A stretch of 5,225 nt of DNA from an uncultured Flavobacterium sp. (GTDB lineage: Bacteria > Bacteroidota > Bacteroidia > Flavobacteriales > Flavobacteriaceae), in contig CAMLFV010000180.1 of assembly GCA_946479395.1 (NCBI GenBank), positions 1 to 5,225 on the forward strand, in the 5' to 3' direction. Below, piece after piece: positions 1-5,225 of the stretch. Positions within the stretch are counted from its first letter, which is position 1. The number at the start of each line of letters is the position of its first letter. The translations under genes and the position numbers were made by a program. The notes under the pieces are model-generated. The model had not been told where the DNA came from. It ran no database searches and saw nothing but the letters and a program-made list of their open reading frames with translations.

Positions 1-1162
1 CTGGAATGAAGATCGATATTAACCGCCGTACCTTTTCTGTTGCCAATAAAACAGAATTCCTTAACAAAAGCATTGGGAAGGTTATGTTATGCAGCGTAAA
101 AACTTCTTTCAGTTCTAACCAATAAGCTAGTTCGCCACCACCGCCAATGTAACATAAATTTGGTAAAATAACTTCTTGATACAACGGACGCAAAATTACA
201 TTCGGACTAAATTTTTCCGGATTGGTATCAACCAAAGTCAGTAATTCATCTTTTGTAAAATGTATTTCGGTATTTAAAACTTTGTAAAAATCATCTTCAA
301 AAACAATACGTTCACGCAAACCGTCTTCAATAAAAAACAAATTAATTTCGCGCGGATTTACCTGAATAATGTAATCTTTTAAAATATCATAACTTTTCTC
401 GACTTCCTTAAAAGACGACTGGTTGTTCAATTCTTCCTTAATATGTGGAATGAAAAGTTGTTTCAAGTTCACATCATCACCATCAACAATAACCAAACCT
501 TCGTTTCCAAACAATTCATTTGCTAAAAATCGGGTAGCATCGGCTAAATTGTTGTGTTTTAAATAAGCGTTTTCAAACAAGAGGGTAAGTTCGTCGGCAT
601 TGTTTCCTAAAGGTAAATGCTTTTTGAATTGATCAAGAACCGCTTGTAATCCATCGGTATTTAACCTTCCAACCGGACCCGAAACTTCCTTATTCCACTG
701 AAATTTCTTTCTATTGAAGTTAAAAAAGTTAATCTCATCAAAATCATGATCTTCTGTCGCCATCCAATAAATAGGTACAAAATCGTATTCCGGATGTGTC
801 TTTTTCAACTCTTTACACAAATTAATTGTAGAAACAATTTTGTACAAAAAATAAAGCGGTCCCGTGAATAAATTCAATTGATGCCCCGTAACAACAGTAA
901 ACGTATTGTTGTTTTTAAGGTTGTTGATGTTGGTTTGAGTGGTAGCTGTTACCGAAAAGTTTTTATATTGATTTTGCAGGCTGTTTGCAAGTATTTGTCT
1001 GTTTGCTGAAAGAAAATTTGCCTGTTTCTCTGAAATCTGGTCTTTAAAATTTTCTATGGAAGGAAAACGGTTATATAAAGTGCTTAACTGATTGCTTTTA
1101 CAAAGATAATCAATCATTAATTTAGAGAAATAGCCGGTTTGTTCGTATGGAATTTGGAACAT
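1..1162 (-). CDS. bshC: BshC, bacillithiol biosynthesis cysteine-adding enzyme (3' end missing)
   Basis: The minus strand is open from an ATG at 1162-1160 to the window edge, giving 387 residues of a family usually a little over 500 long, so the C-terminal quarter is missing. BshC is the cytoplasmic enzyme assigned to the last step of bacillithiol synthesis, adding L-cysteine to glucosaminyl-malate. Family blocks appear in order: an N-terminal IPYEQTGYFSKL (residues 4-15), TGHQLNLFTGPLY (92-104), VPIYWMATEDHDFDE (129-143), LRPLYQE (324-330), IGGGGELAYW (339-348) and FPMLLLRNS (362-370). The start fits because the conserved N-terminal block begins four residues in and a -7-like element lies just upstream. 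It is transcribed divergently from the radical SAM gene. The last residues before the edge (about 378-387) fit the family poorly and may hide a frameshift. Identification is from recalled family motifs and is firm. Confidence 0.95.
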   Translation of the reverse strand, partial: MFQIPYEQTGYFSKLMIDYLCKSNQLSTLYNRFPSIENFKDQISEKQANFLSANRQILANSLQNQYKNFSVTATTQTNINNLKNNNTFTVVTGHQLNLFTGPLYFLYKIVSTINLCKELKKTHPEYDFVPIYWMATEDHDFDEINFFNFNRKKFQWNKEVSGPVGRLNTDGLQAVLDQFKKHLPLGNNADELTLLFENAYLKHNNLADATRFLANELFGNEGLVIVDGDDVNLKQLFIPHIKEELNNQSSFKEVEKSYDILKDYIIQVNPREINLFFIEDGLRERIVFEDDFYKVLNTEIHFTKDELLTLVDTNPEKFSPNVILRPLYQEVILPNLCYIGGGGELAYWLELKEVFTLHNITFPMLLLRNSVLLATEKVRRLISIFIP

Positions 1163-1177
1163 TTATCTGATTTTTTT

Positions 1178-1185
1178 CAAATTTA
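1178..1185 (-). promoter_or_regulatory. -7 promoter element of bshC
   Basis: Read on the minus strand this is TAAATTTG, an exact match to the Bacteroidota -7 consensus TAnnTTTG. It lies 15 bases before the bshC ATG, so the leader would be very short (roughly ten bases). No clear TTG -33 box stands at the usual distance upstream, which lowers confidence. Confidence 0.5.
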
Positions 1186-1198
1186 GTAAAATACTAAA
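1182..1198. promoter_or_regulatory. Perfect 7-bp inverted repeat overlapping the bshC -7 element (possible operator)
   Basis: TTTAGTA (1182-1188), a 3-base spacer, then TACTAAA (1192-1198) form a perfect inverted repeat. It overlaps the upstream half of the bshC -7 element, where a bound repressor would block polymerase. The arms are AT-rich and the region is AT-rich, so chance is possible. No regulator gene is in the window. Confidence 0.35.
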
Positions 1199-1261
1199 AC
1201 CGTTGCACCATATAAACTATAAATTATTGGTAAAATTAGTGCGCTACATTAAACGAAAATC

Positions 1262-1279
1262 TTATCGAAAAACCGATAA
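1262..1279. promoter_or_regulatory. Perfect 6-bp inverted repeat TTATCG-N6-CGATAA upstream of the radical SAM gene
   Basis: TTATCG (1262-1267), six bases, then CGATAA (1274-1279) form a perfect inverted repeat ending eight bases before the -7-like element of the radical SAM gene, that is, in the promoter spacer. The six-base spacer puts the half-site centres 12 bp apart, about one helical turn, which suits a dimeric regulator. It could also be a short hairpin, but the predicted transcript starts downstream of it. Confidence 0.4.
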
Positions 1280-1287
1280 CTAAATTG

Positions 1288-1295
1288 TATTTTTG
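1288..1295 (+). promoter_or_regulatory. -7 promoter element of the radical SAM gene
   Basis: TATTTTTG matches the Bacteroidota -7 consensus TAnnTTTG exactly. It ends 17 bases before the TTG start codon at 1313, leaving an untranslated leader of about ten bases. A -33 TTG at the usual spacing is not evident; the palindrome at 1262-1279 occupies that stretch. Confidence 0.5.
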
Positions 1296-1312
1296 CCTAA
1301 ATTTTCATTGTT

Positions 1313-3511
1313 TTGGAAACACAGATTTTATTAATTACACCGCCTTTTACGCAACTAAACACGCCTTATCCGGGCACGGTTTACCTAAAGGGATTTTTAA
1401 ATACAAAGAACATTTCTTCCTATCAGTCCGATTTGGGAATAAAGGTTATTTTGAAGTTGTTTTCCAAGCAGGGATTAATTGATTTGTTTGATTTTATAGA
1501 TCGATCTGATCTGGTTTTAGGCGAAAATTCCCTGCGGATTTTTGCTTTAAAAGACGATTATATTCATACGGTAGATTCTGTAATTTCGTTTCTTCAAGGG
1601 AAAAATCCAACATTGGCAAATGCCATTGTTCAAGACGATTTTTTACCGCAGGCAAGTCGGTTTTCGCAGTTAGATGAATTAGATTGGGCTTTTGGATCAA
1701 TGGGTTTTCAAGACAAAGCCAAGCATTTTGCCACGCTTTATTTAGAAGATCTGTCGGATTTTATCATTGAAACAACCGATGAAAATTTCGGATTCAGTCG
1801 GTATGCCGAACGTTTGGGAAGATCTGCCAATTCGTTTGATGAATTGTACGAGAAATTAAACAGCGAACCAACCTATATCGATCAAATCACTCTTAAAAGT
1901 CTGCATAATTTAATAGAAAAGACAAATCCTAAAATCGTAGGGTTTTCGGTTCCTTTTCCTGGGAATTTATATAGTGCGTTTCGTTGTGCGCAGTTCATCA
2001 AACAAAATTATCCACAGATAAAAATTGTTATGGGCGGTGGTTTTCCAAATACCGAATTGCGTTCTGTGTCTGATGTTCGAGTTTTTCAGTTCTTCGATTT
2101 TATTAATTTAGACGATGGTGAAGCGCCAACCGAACAACTGATTCGTTTTGTGAACGGCGAAATTTCTGCCAATGAATTAAAACGTACTTTTTTGTTGAAA
2201 GAGGGCGAAGTGGCTTATATAAACAATCCGCTGATTAAAGATTACAAACAAAGCGAAGTTGGTTGCCCGGATTATACCGATATTGATTTATCGCAATATA
2301 TTTCGGTAATCGAAGTGGTAAACCCAATGCACCGTTTGTGGAGCGATGGTCGTTGGAATAAACTGACGATGGCGCACGGTTGTTATTGGGGAAAATGTAC
2401 GTTTTGCGATATTTCGTTAGATTATATAAAGATTTACGAACCCATTGCTGCCAAGGAAATTGTTGACCGAATGGAACAATTGATTGCCACAACGGGCCAC
2501 AGCGGTTTTCATTTTGTTGATGAAGCAGCACCACCGGCGTTGATGCGCGAGGTTGCTTTGGAAATTATAAAACGTAAACTTTCGGTTTCGTGGTGGACAA
2601 ATATTCGTTTCGAAAAAAGTTTTACGTTAGATTTATGTCGATTATTAAAAGCATCGGGTTGTATTGCGGTTTCGGGCGGATTGGAAGTCGCTTCGGACAG
2701 ATTGTTACAATTGATCGATAAAGGCGTAACCGTTGAACAAGTAGCGCGAGTGAATAGAAACTTTACCGAAGCCGGCATTATGGTACATGCGTATTTAATG
2801 TACGGTTTCCCAACGCAAACGGCACAAGAAACGATTGATTCGCTAGAAATGGTTCGACAAATGTTTGAAGTCGGAATTATGCAATCGGGCTTTTGGCATC
2901 AGTTTGCTATGACGGCTCATAGTCCTGTTGGATTGGAACCCGAAGCGTTTGATGTGATCAATCTATCAAAAGAAATAGGAACTTTTGCTAACAACGATTT
3001 GGTTCATAAAGAAAAGTCGGGTGCGGTTCACGACAAGTTTTCGTTCGGATTAAAAAAATCACTCTTTAACTATATGCATGGTTTGTGTTTTGATTTTGAG
3101 CTTCAGGAATGGTTCGATTTTAAGATTCCGCGAACAAAAATTCCGCACGATTATATTGTATCGGTTTTAGAAGGCGAAGGATTTCCGACATTTAAATCGA
3201 CTCAAAAAGTAGTTTGGTTGGGAACAAAACCTGCGTTGGAGCATTTTACCAAATCGAAAAAAGGCAGAACATTTGAAAAAGCTCGTGTCAGTGTTCATTC
3301 TAAAAATGATTTACTGCAAATTGATGTTGATAAAGAAGTGGGCGAGTGGTTTGTGCAGTTTTATAACGATTTAAAGATCAGTCCAAAAGGAACATTGTCT
3401 TTTCAGCAGATGAAAACCAGTTTTGAAGCACAAACCAACGAAGATTTTGAACCCTTCATATTCTCAAAGCAAGGCGAACAATTACGCGACTTTGGGTTGC
3501 TGATTGTTTAA
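1313..3511 (+). CDS. B12-binding-type radical SAM protein of unknown reaction
   Basis: This 732-residue protein has the layout of cobalamin-binding radical SAM enzymes. The N-terminus carries LLITPPFTQLNTPYP (about 6-20). A Rossmann-like half follows, with IVGFSVPFPGN (from 208), KIVMGGG (237-243) and DDGEAPTEQL (267-276). The radical SAM core has the cluster motif GCYWGKCTFC with Cys357, Cys362 and Cys365, then SGGLE (454-458) and YLMYGFPTQT (494-503), typical SAM-binding and barrel strands. The cysteine spacing is CX4CX2C, not the usual CX3CX2C. No DxHxxG cobalamin motif is visible. About 170 C-terminal residues form an extension I cannot assign. TTG at 1313 is chosen because the frame has a TAA at 1298-1300, no ATG or GTG between, and no in-frame ATG until far inside the conserved domain. 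The substrate is unknown; such enzymes do methylations and other radical rearrangements. It stands alone between divergent bshC and a convergent operon. Confidence 0.9.
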   Translation: METQILLITPPFTQLNTPYPGTVYLKGFLNTKNISSYQSDLGIKVILKLFSKQGLIDLFDFIDRSDLVLGENSLRIFALKDDYIHTVDSVISFLQGKNPTLANAIVQDDFLPQASRFSQLDELDWAFGSMGFQDKAKHFATLYLEDLSDFIIETTDENFGFSRYAERLGRSANSFDELYEKLNSEPTYIDQITLKSLHNLIEKTNPKIVGFSVPFPGNLYSAFRCAQFIKQNYPQIKIVMGGGFPNTELRSVSDVRVFQFFDFINLDDGEAPTEQLIRFVNGEISANELKRTFLLKEGEVAYINNPLIKDYKQSEVGCPDYTDIDLSQYISVIEVVNPMHRLWSDGRWNKLTMAHGCYWGKCTFCDISLDYIKIYEPIAAKEIVDRMEQLIATTGHSGFHFVDEAAPPALMREVALEIIKRKLSVSWWTNIRFEKSFTLDLCRLLKASGCIAVSGGLEVASDRLLQLIDKGVTVEQVARVNRNFTEAGIMVHAYLMYGFPTQTAQETIDSLEMVRQMFEVGIMQSGFWHQFAMTAHSPVGLEPEAFDVINLSKEIGTFANNDLVHKEKSGAVHDKFSFGLKKSLFNYMHGLCFDFELQEWFDFKIPRTKIPHDYIVSVLEGEGFPTFKSTQKVVWLGTKPALEHFTKSKKGRTFEKARVSVHSKNDLLQIDVDKEVGEWFVQFYNDLKISPKGTLSFQQMKTSFEAQTNEDFEPFIFSKQGEQLRDFGLLIV

Positions 3512-3513
3512 TT

Positions 3514-3579
3514 AAAAAACGAGAAGCTTCTAGTTGCTAAACAAGAAACTTCTCATTGTATATTTAGAAGCTTCTCGTT
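3514..3579 (-). terminator. Intrinsic terminator of the minus-strand membrane operon
   Basis: A perfect 15-bp inverted repeat (3518-3532 and 3565-3579, core AGAAGCTTCT) is followed on the minus strand by six T (3519-3514), the form of a Rho-independent terminator. It lies about 90 bases past the stop of the SdpI-family gene. On the plus strand the same stem is followed by GGTG and not a T-run, so it should be weaker for the radical SAM transcript, though it may still help end it. Confidence 0.65.
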
Positions 3580-3595
3580 GGTGAACAAGAAGCTT
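3522..3595. repeat. Two tandem hairpin units, 44-bp period
   Basis: The 30 bases 3522-3551 and 3566-3595 agree at 26 positions. Each unit can fold by itself: 3524-3535 with 3540-3551 (two mismatches, loop GCTA) and 3568-3579 with 3584-3595 (one mismatch, loop GGTG). The first arms of the two units also pair with each other in the long 15-bp stem used by the terminator. The array looks like a local duplication of one hairpin between convergent genes. Confidence 0.7.
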
Positions 3596-3611
3596 AATGA
3601 GGTTTATAAAT

Positions 3612-3654
3612 ATGTTTGTCATTCCGTAGGAATCTATAAAATGTTTACAAACAT
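3612..3654. repeat. Nested palindrome, possible dispersed REP-like intergenic element
   Basis: An outer inverted repeat ATGTTTGT (3612-3619) and ACAAACAT (3647-3654) encloses an inner one, ATTCC (3621-3625), GTA, GGAAT (3629-3633). The GTCATTCCGTAGGAATCT core resembles, from memory, short palindromes scattered between genes in flavobacterial genomes. Only one copy is in the window, so the dispersed nature is inferred. Confidence 0.4.
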
Positions 3655-3668
3655 GAAAAAGAATTCAC

Positions 3669-4016
3669 TTATTCAATCTTTCTTAAAGCTTTTTCAACAA
3701 CTACAATCATTGAAATACTGCCAACAATCATACAAAACATACCAATTGCTAAATCTACACTTTCGTTGGTTTTAAAAAATCCTTTTGATGGAGCGATCAA
3801 TGTAAAGATTAATCCTATTAGCATCATTATTTTGGCGCTGTATGTTTGGGCAAAATCCCATTTTTGCTGACTTTGCATTGATGTTTGTGTTCGATATCCA
3901 TATAAACCATTAATTTTTTTTGGAGGAAATATATACATTATTAATCCGGCAAGTATAAAAACAATACCCACGCAAAGCAGCATTTGGTTACAGTATTCTA
4001 AAATAGTATTTATCAT
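3669..4016 (-). CDS. SdpI-family membrane protein
   Basis: This 115-residue protein has three likely membrane segments (about 11-30, 62-77 and 87-107). Between the first two is NGLYGYRTQTSMQSQQKWDFAQ (from residue 36), the SdpI-family signature: a GYRT motif, then a serine, a KW-type pair and an aromatic/alanine stretch. In Bacillus subtilis, SdpI is a larger membrane protein giving immunity to the SdpC toxin and acting as its sensor; short stand-alone versions like this one are common and mostly uncharacterised. Its ATG overlaps the stop of the DUF3784 gene by four bases (ATGA on the minus strand), so the two are probably translationally coupled. It is the last gene of the operon, with an intrinsic terminator downstream. 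Family assignment is good; an immunity role is inference only. Confidence 0.8.
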   Translation of the reverse strand: MINTILEYCNQMLLCVGIVFILAGLIMYIFPPKKINGLYGYRTQTSMQSQQKWDFAQTYSAKIMMLIGLIFTLIAPSKGFFKTNESVDLAIGMFCMIVGSISMIVVVEKALRKIE

Positions 4017-4444
4017 AAGTTACTAGATGTTAATTCGTTTAAAGGTGTTGTGTAAATAAGGTAAGTGATTAATAATCCGCCAAAAAATAGAAAAGCAACC
4101 ATAAATCGTTGAAACCATACTTCCCAAGGTTTATAAACGTTTTTATCGTAAGTTGATCCTAAAAAGAATAACGGAATAAATCCCCAGCTTAATCCTAATG
4201 TCATGGCAATGAGCATAAACTTTAAGTTGTCTATGAATAGATTTATCAAACTAACAACAACCAAATAGGCAGAAATGCTGTAAAAAACTATTTTATGAAT
4301 TTTTACAATTCCTTTAAAATTTACATTCTTTTTTCGCTCATCACTCATGGTATTGTAGCCAGATAATAAGCTACCGGCATTTTCTTCGTTTAAAAGACTT
4401 GTAAAAAAGCAAAGAATAAAAGCAATTATAAAACCTGCGTACAT
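4013..4444 (-). CDS. DUF3784-like membrane protein
   Basis: A 143-residue, very hydrophobic protein with four likely membrane segments (about 2-18, 50-70, 75-95 and 112-132). After the first helix it carries LLSGYNTMSDERKK (26-39), the GYNTM-S-E/D-E pattern that marks the DUF3784 family. That family has no known biochemical role and is usually around 100 residues, so this copy has one or two extra helices and a polar tail. The ATG shares one base with the stop of the upstream gene (TAATG) and the 3' end overlaps the SdpI-family start (ATGA). This tight packing suggests equal production of three proteins acting in the same membrane. Function is not known. Confidence 0.75.
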   Translation of the reverse strand: MYAGFIIAFILCFFTSLLNEENAGSLLSGYNTMSDERKKNVNFKGIVKIHKIVFYSISAYLVVVSLINLFIDNLKFMLIAMTLGLSWGFIPLFFLGSTYDKNVYKPWEVWFQRFMVAFLFFGGLLITYLIYTTPLNELTSSNL

Positions 4445-4905
4445 TATTTGGTGTTTAATAGTTCTACTACATTTTCTAATTCTTGTGTTTTTTGTGTGCC
4501 GATTACCAACTGTTTTCCGTTTTTAAGTTTTATGTGTAAACCTTTGTTTCCACGAACATTGTAAACCGTTCCATACTTTGTCCATAAACGGATTCCCCAA
4601 CCGCCGACAAATCCGTAATTAATTACTTTCATTGTTTCAATATCGGACAACTTTATGGTTTTCCATACAAACGGATATTGGGTTAGTTGTATGTTTTCTT
4701 TGGTGACAACTGTTTTCATTCGTAATACTGAAAAGAGTACAATAGCCAAAAATATTATAATTAATGCCCATAAATTATTTGATGATACCGTATTATTAGA
4801 ATATTCTTTAAACATAATAATTATAGGTGTTGCCGAACTTACTGCTAACAAAAGCCACAACCACCATTGGTTAAATCGTTGATTTTCTATAAATAGAGGT
4901 TTCAT
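4444..4905 (-). CDS. Two-TM membrane protein with a cytoplasmic PH-like domain, function unknown
   Basis: A 153-residue protein. Two hydrophobic helices (about 12-32 and 45-61) are joined by a short polar loop, followed by about 90 soluble residues. This part has alternating beta-like stretches, VTKENIQLTQYPF (67-79), then a GGWGIRL motif (101-107), YNVRGNKGLHIKLKNGK (115-131) and IGTQK (135-139). The order of helices, an 'IQLTQYPF...IKLSDIETMKV' strand pair and an 'IGT' ending is typical of small bacterial PH-like membrane proteins; I am unsure of the exact family. The ATG is one base after the stop of the truncated upstream frame, and its stop overlaps the next start, so it belongs to an operon that begins upstream. 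No Shine-Dalgarno is seen, as usual in Bacteroidota. Confidence 0.7.
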   Translation of the reverse strand: MKPLFIENQRFNQWWLWLLLAVSSATPIIIMFKEYSNNTVSSNNLWALIIIFLAIVLFSVLRMKTVVTKENIQLTQYPFVWKTIKLSDIETMKVINYGFVGGWGIRLWTKYGTVYNVRGNKGLHIKLKNGKQLVIGTQKTQELENVVELLNTK

Positions 4906-4906
4906 G

Positions 4907-4996
4907 TTATTTTACTTTTTCATTTAGCCACTTGGTAATATCTTCTAAAACTTTAGGTTCAATAGTGGTTTCAATTTCTCCATATTCGCTATTGTG
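4907..4996 (-). CDS. C-terminal fragment, possibly of an alpha/beta hydrolase
   Basis: On the minus strand a frame runs from about 4996 to a TAA at 4909-4907, encoding about 29 residues: HNSEYGEIET, then TIEPKVLEDITKWLNEKVK. Composition and codon use are those of the AT-rich genome. A histidine followed by a short loop and a final amphipathic helix of the DITKWL type is how many alpha/beta hydrolases end, the histidine being the last member of the catalytic triad; with so few residues this is a guess. The gene is the first visible member of the operon, one base before the PH-like gene. Everything upstream is replaced by GC-rich DNA. It lies in a different frame from the fused open frame that runs through the junction. 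Confidence 0.45.
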   Translation of the reverse strand, partial: HNSEYGEIETTIEPKVLEDITKWLNEKVK

Positions 4997-4999
4997 GCG
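4993..4999. other. Composition breakpoint: probable chimeric contig junction
   Basis: Left of this point the sequence is AT-rich and codes for a Bacteroidota protein end; right of it the sequence is strongly GC-rich and codes for an actinobacterial protein start. The switch happens within a few bases, inside both reading frames, with no repeat, integrase, tRNA or transposon end. The shared bases around GTGGC prevent placing it exactly. Confidence 0.8.
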
Positions 5000-5220
5000 G
5001 CGAGCCGGAACGCCTCACCGGCGTCCGCCGCACCCGACTTGAGCCGGGCCTCGGTCAGGTCCACCTCGGTCACCAGGTCGGCGAAGCGCCGGGCGAAGTG
5101 GGCCAGCCCTTCCTCCGGGGCCCCCGCCTGCCAGGATCCGACCACCCGCTCGCCCTCGGCGGTCTTGACGTAGACGGTGCCGTCCGCGTCCACCCGTCCG
5201 AAGGCAGTCCAGTCGCTCAT
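4997..5220 (-). CDS. N-terminus of an actinobacterial DUF349-type protein (truncated, foreign DNA)
   Basis: From an ATG at 5220-5218 about 74 residues are coded in GC-rich DNA with G or C in most third positions. FGRVDADGTVYVKTAEGERV (7-26) and GSWQAGAPEEGLAHFARRF (28-46) match, from memory, the conserved N-terminus of actinobacterial DUF349-domain proteins, which are normally around 400 residues or more and of unknown role. The ATG choice agrees with family starts; only five bases precede it. The open frame continues to 4945 across the junction, but the last ~17 residues are translated from the other organism's DNA in the wrong frame, so the predicted 91-residue product is an artefact. Confidence 0.75.
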
Positions 5221-5225
5221 GTGCC

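Noticed and set aside
1285..1482. 65-residue plus-strand frame overlapping the radical SAM start
   Set aside because: It lies in another frame over the -7-like element and the conserved N-terminus of the radical SAM protein, and has no recognisable features.
2235..2778. Two minus-strand open frames of 89 and 99 residues
   Set aside because: Both are antisense to the conserved radical SAM core, which fully explains the sequence.
3518..3595. Spaced repeats as a minimal CRISPR array
   Set aside because: There are only two imperfect units with a 14-base gap, each self-complementary, with no leader or cas genes; they fit a duplicated hairpin and terminator.
3578..3775. Small plus-strand frame between the convergent genes
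   Set aside because: It begins inside the hairpin array, crosses the palindromic repeat and runs antisense through the 3' end of the SdpI-family gene; its sequence is low in complexity and looks like nothing known.
4945..5220. A 91-residue open frame on the minus strand taken as one protein
   Set aside because: Its first ~74 residues are actinobacterial and the rest is out-of-frame translation of Bacteroidota DNA past the composition break; the true local frame there ends at 4907.
4997..5225. GC-rich segment as horizontally acquired DNA or a genomic island
   Set aside because: It begins inside two genes, without direct repeats, integrase, tRNA or transposon ends, and encodes a host-type actinobacterial gene start. 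A chimeric contig end explains it better.

Overview
The window is AT-rich DNA whose gene content, codon use and promoter style point to a member of the Bacteroidota, most likely the Flavobacteriia. The evidence is a bacillithiol-synthesis gene of the Bacteroidota type, TAnnTTTG-like -7 promoter elements, no Shine-Dalgarno sequences, and a radical SAM protein of a type I associate with this phylum. The last ~230 bases are completely different. They are very GC-rich (about 73% in 5041-5100 against about 32% in 4921-4980, counted by hand) and encode the N-terminus of an actinobacterial DUF349-type protein. I read the switch near 4993-4999 as a chimeric contig end, not biology.

Layout. From 1 to 1162, on the minus strand, lies the first ~387 codons of bshC, the cysteine-adding enzyme of bacillithiol synthesis; its 3' end is outside the window. 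A 150-bp divergent intergenic region follows. It holds a -7-like element for each direction, each next to or overlapping its own short perfect palindrome. From 1313 to 3511, on the plus strand, is a 732-residue B12-binding-type radical SAM protein with a TTG start and an unusual CX4CX2C cluster motif. From 3512 to 3668 is a convergent intergenic region with a strong minus-strand intrinsic terminator, built from two near-identical hairpin units that can pair alternatively, followed by a nested palindrome that looks like a dispersed repeat.

From 3669 to 4905, on the minus strand, is a tight membrane-protein operon: a two-TM PH-like protein, a DUF3784 protein and an SdpI-family protein, joined by TAATG and ATGA overlaps. 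One base upstream of it ends a truncated reading frame (4907 to ~4996) that resembles the C-terminus of an alpha/beta hydrolase. It is cut off by the foreign DNA.

How the genes may work together. bshC (thiol redox buffer) and the radical SAM gene are divergent and could be co-regulated, but nothing proves a functional link. The SdpI/DUF3784/PH-like set is translationally coupled and probably acts together at the cytoplasmic membrane. By analogy with Bacillus SdpI this could be protection against a peptide or envelope stress, but that is inference. I see no CRISPR array, tRNA, rRNA, insertion sequence or phage gene.
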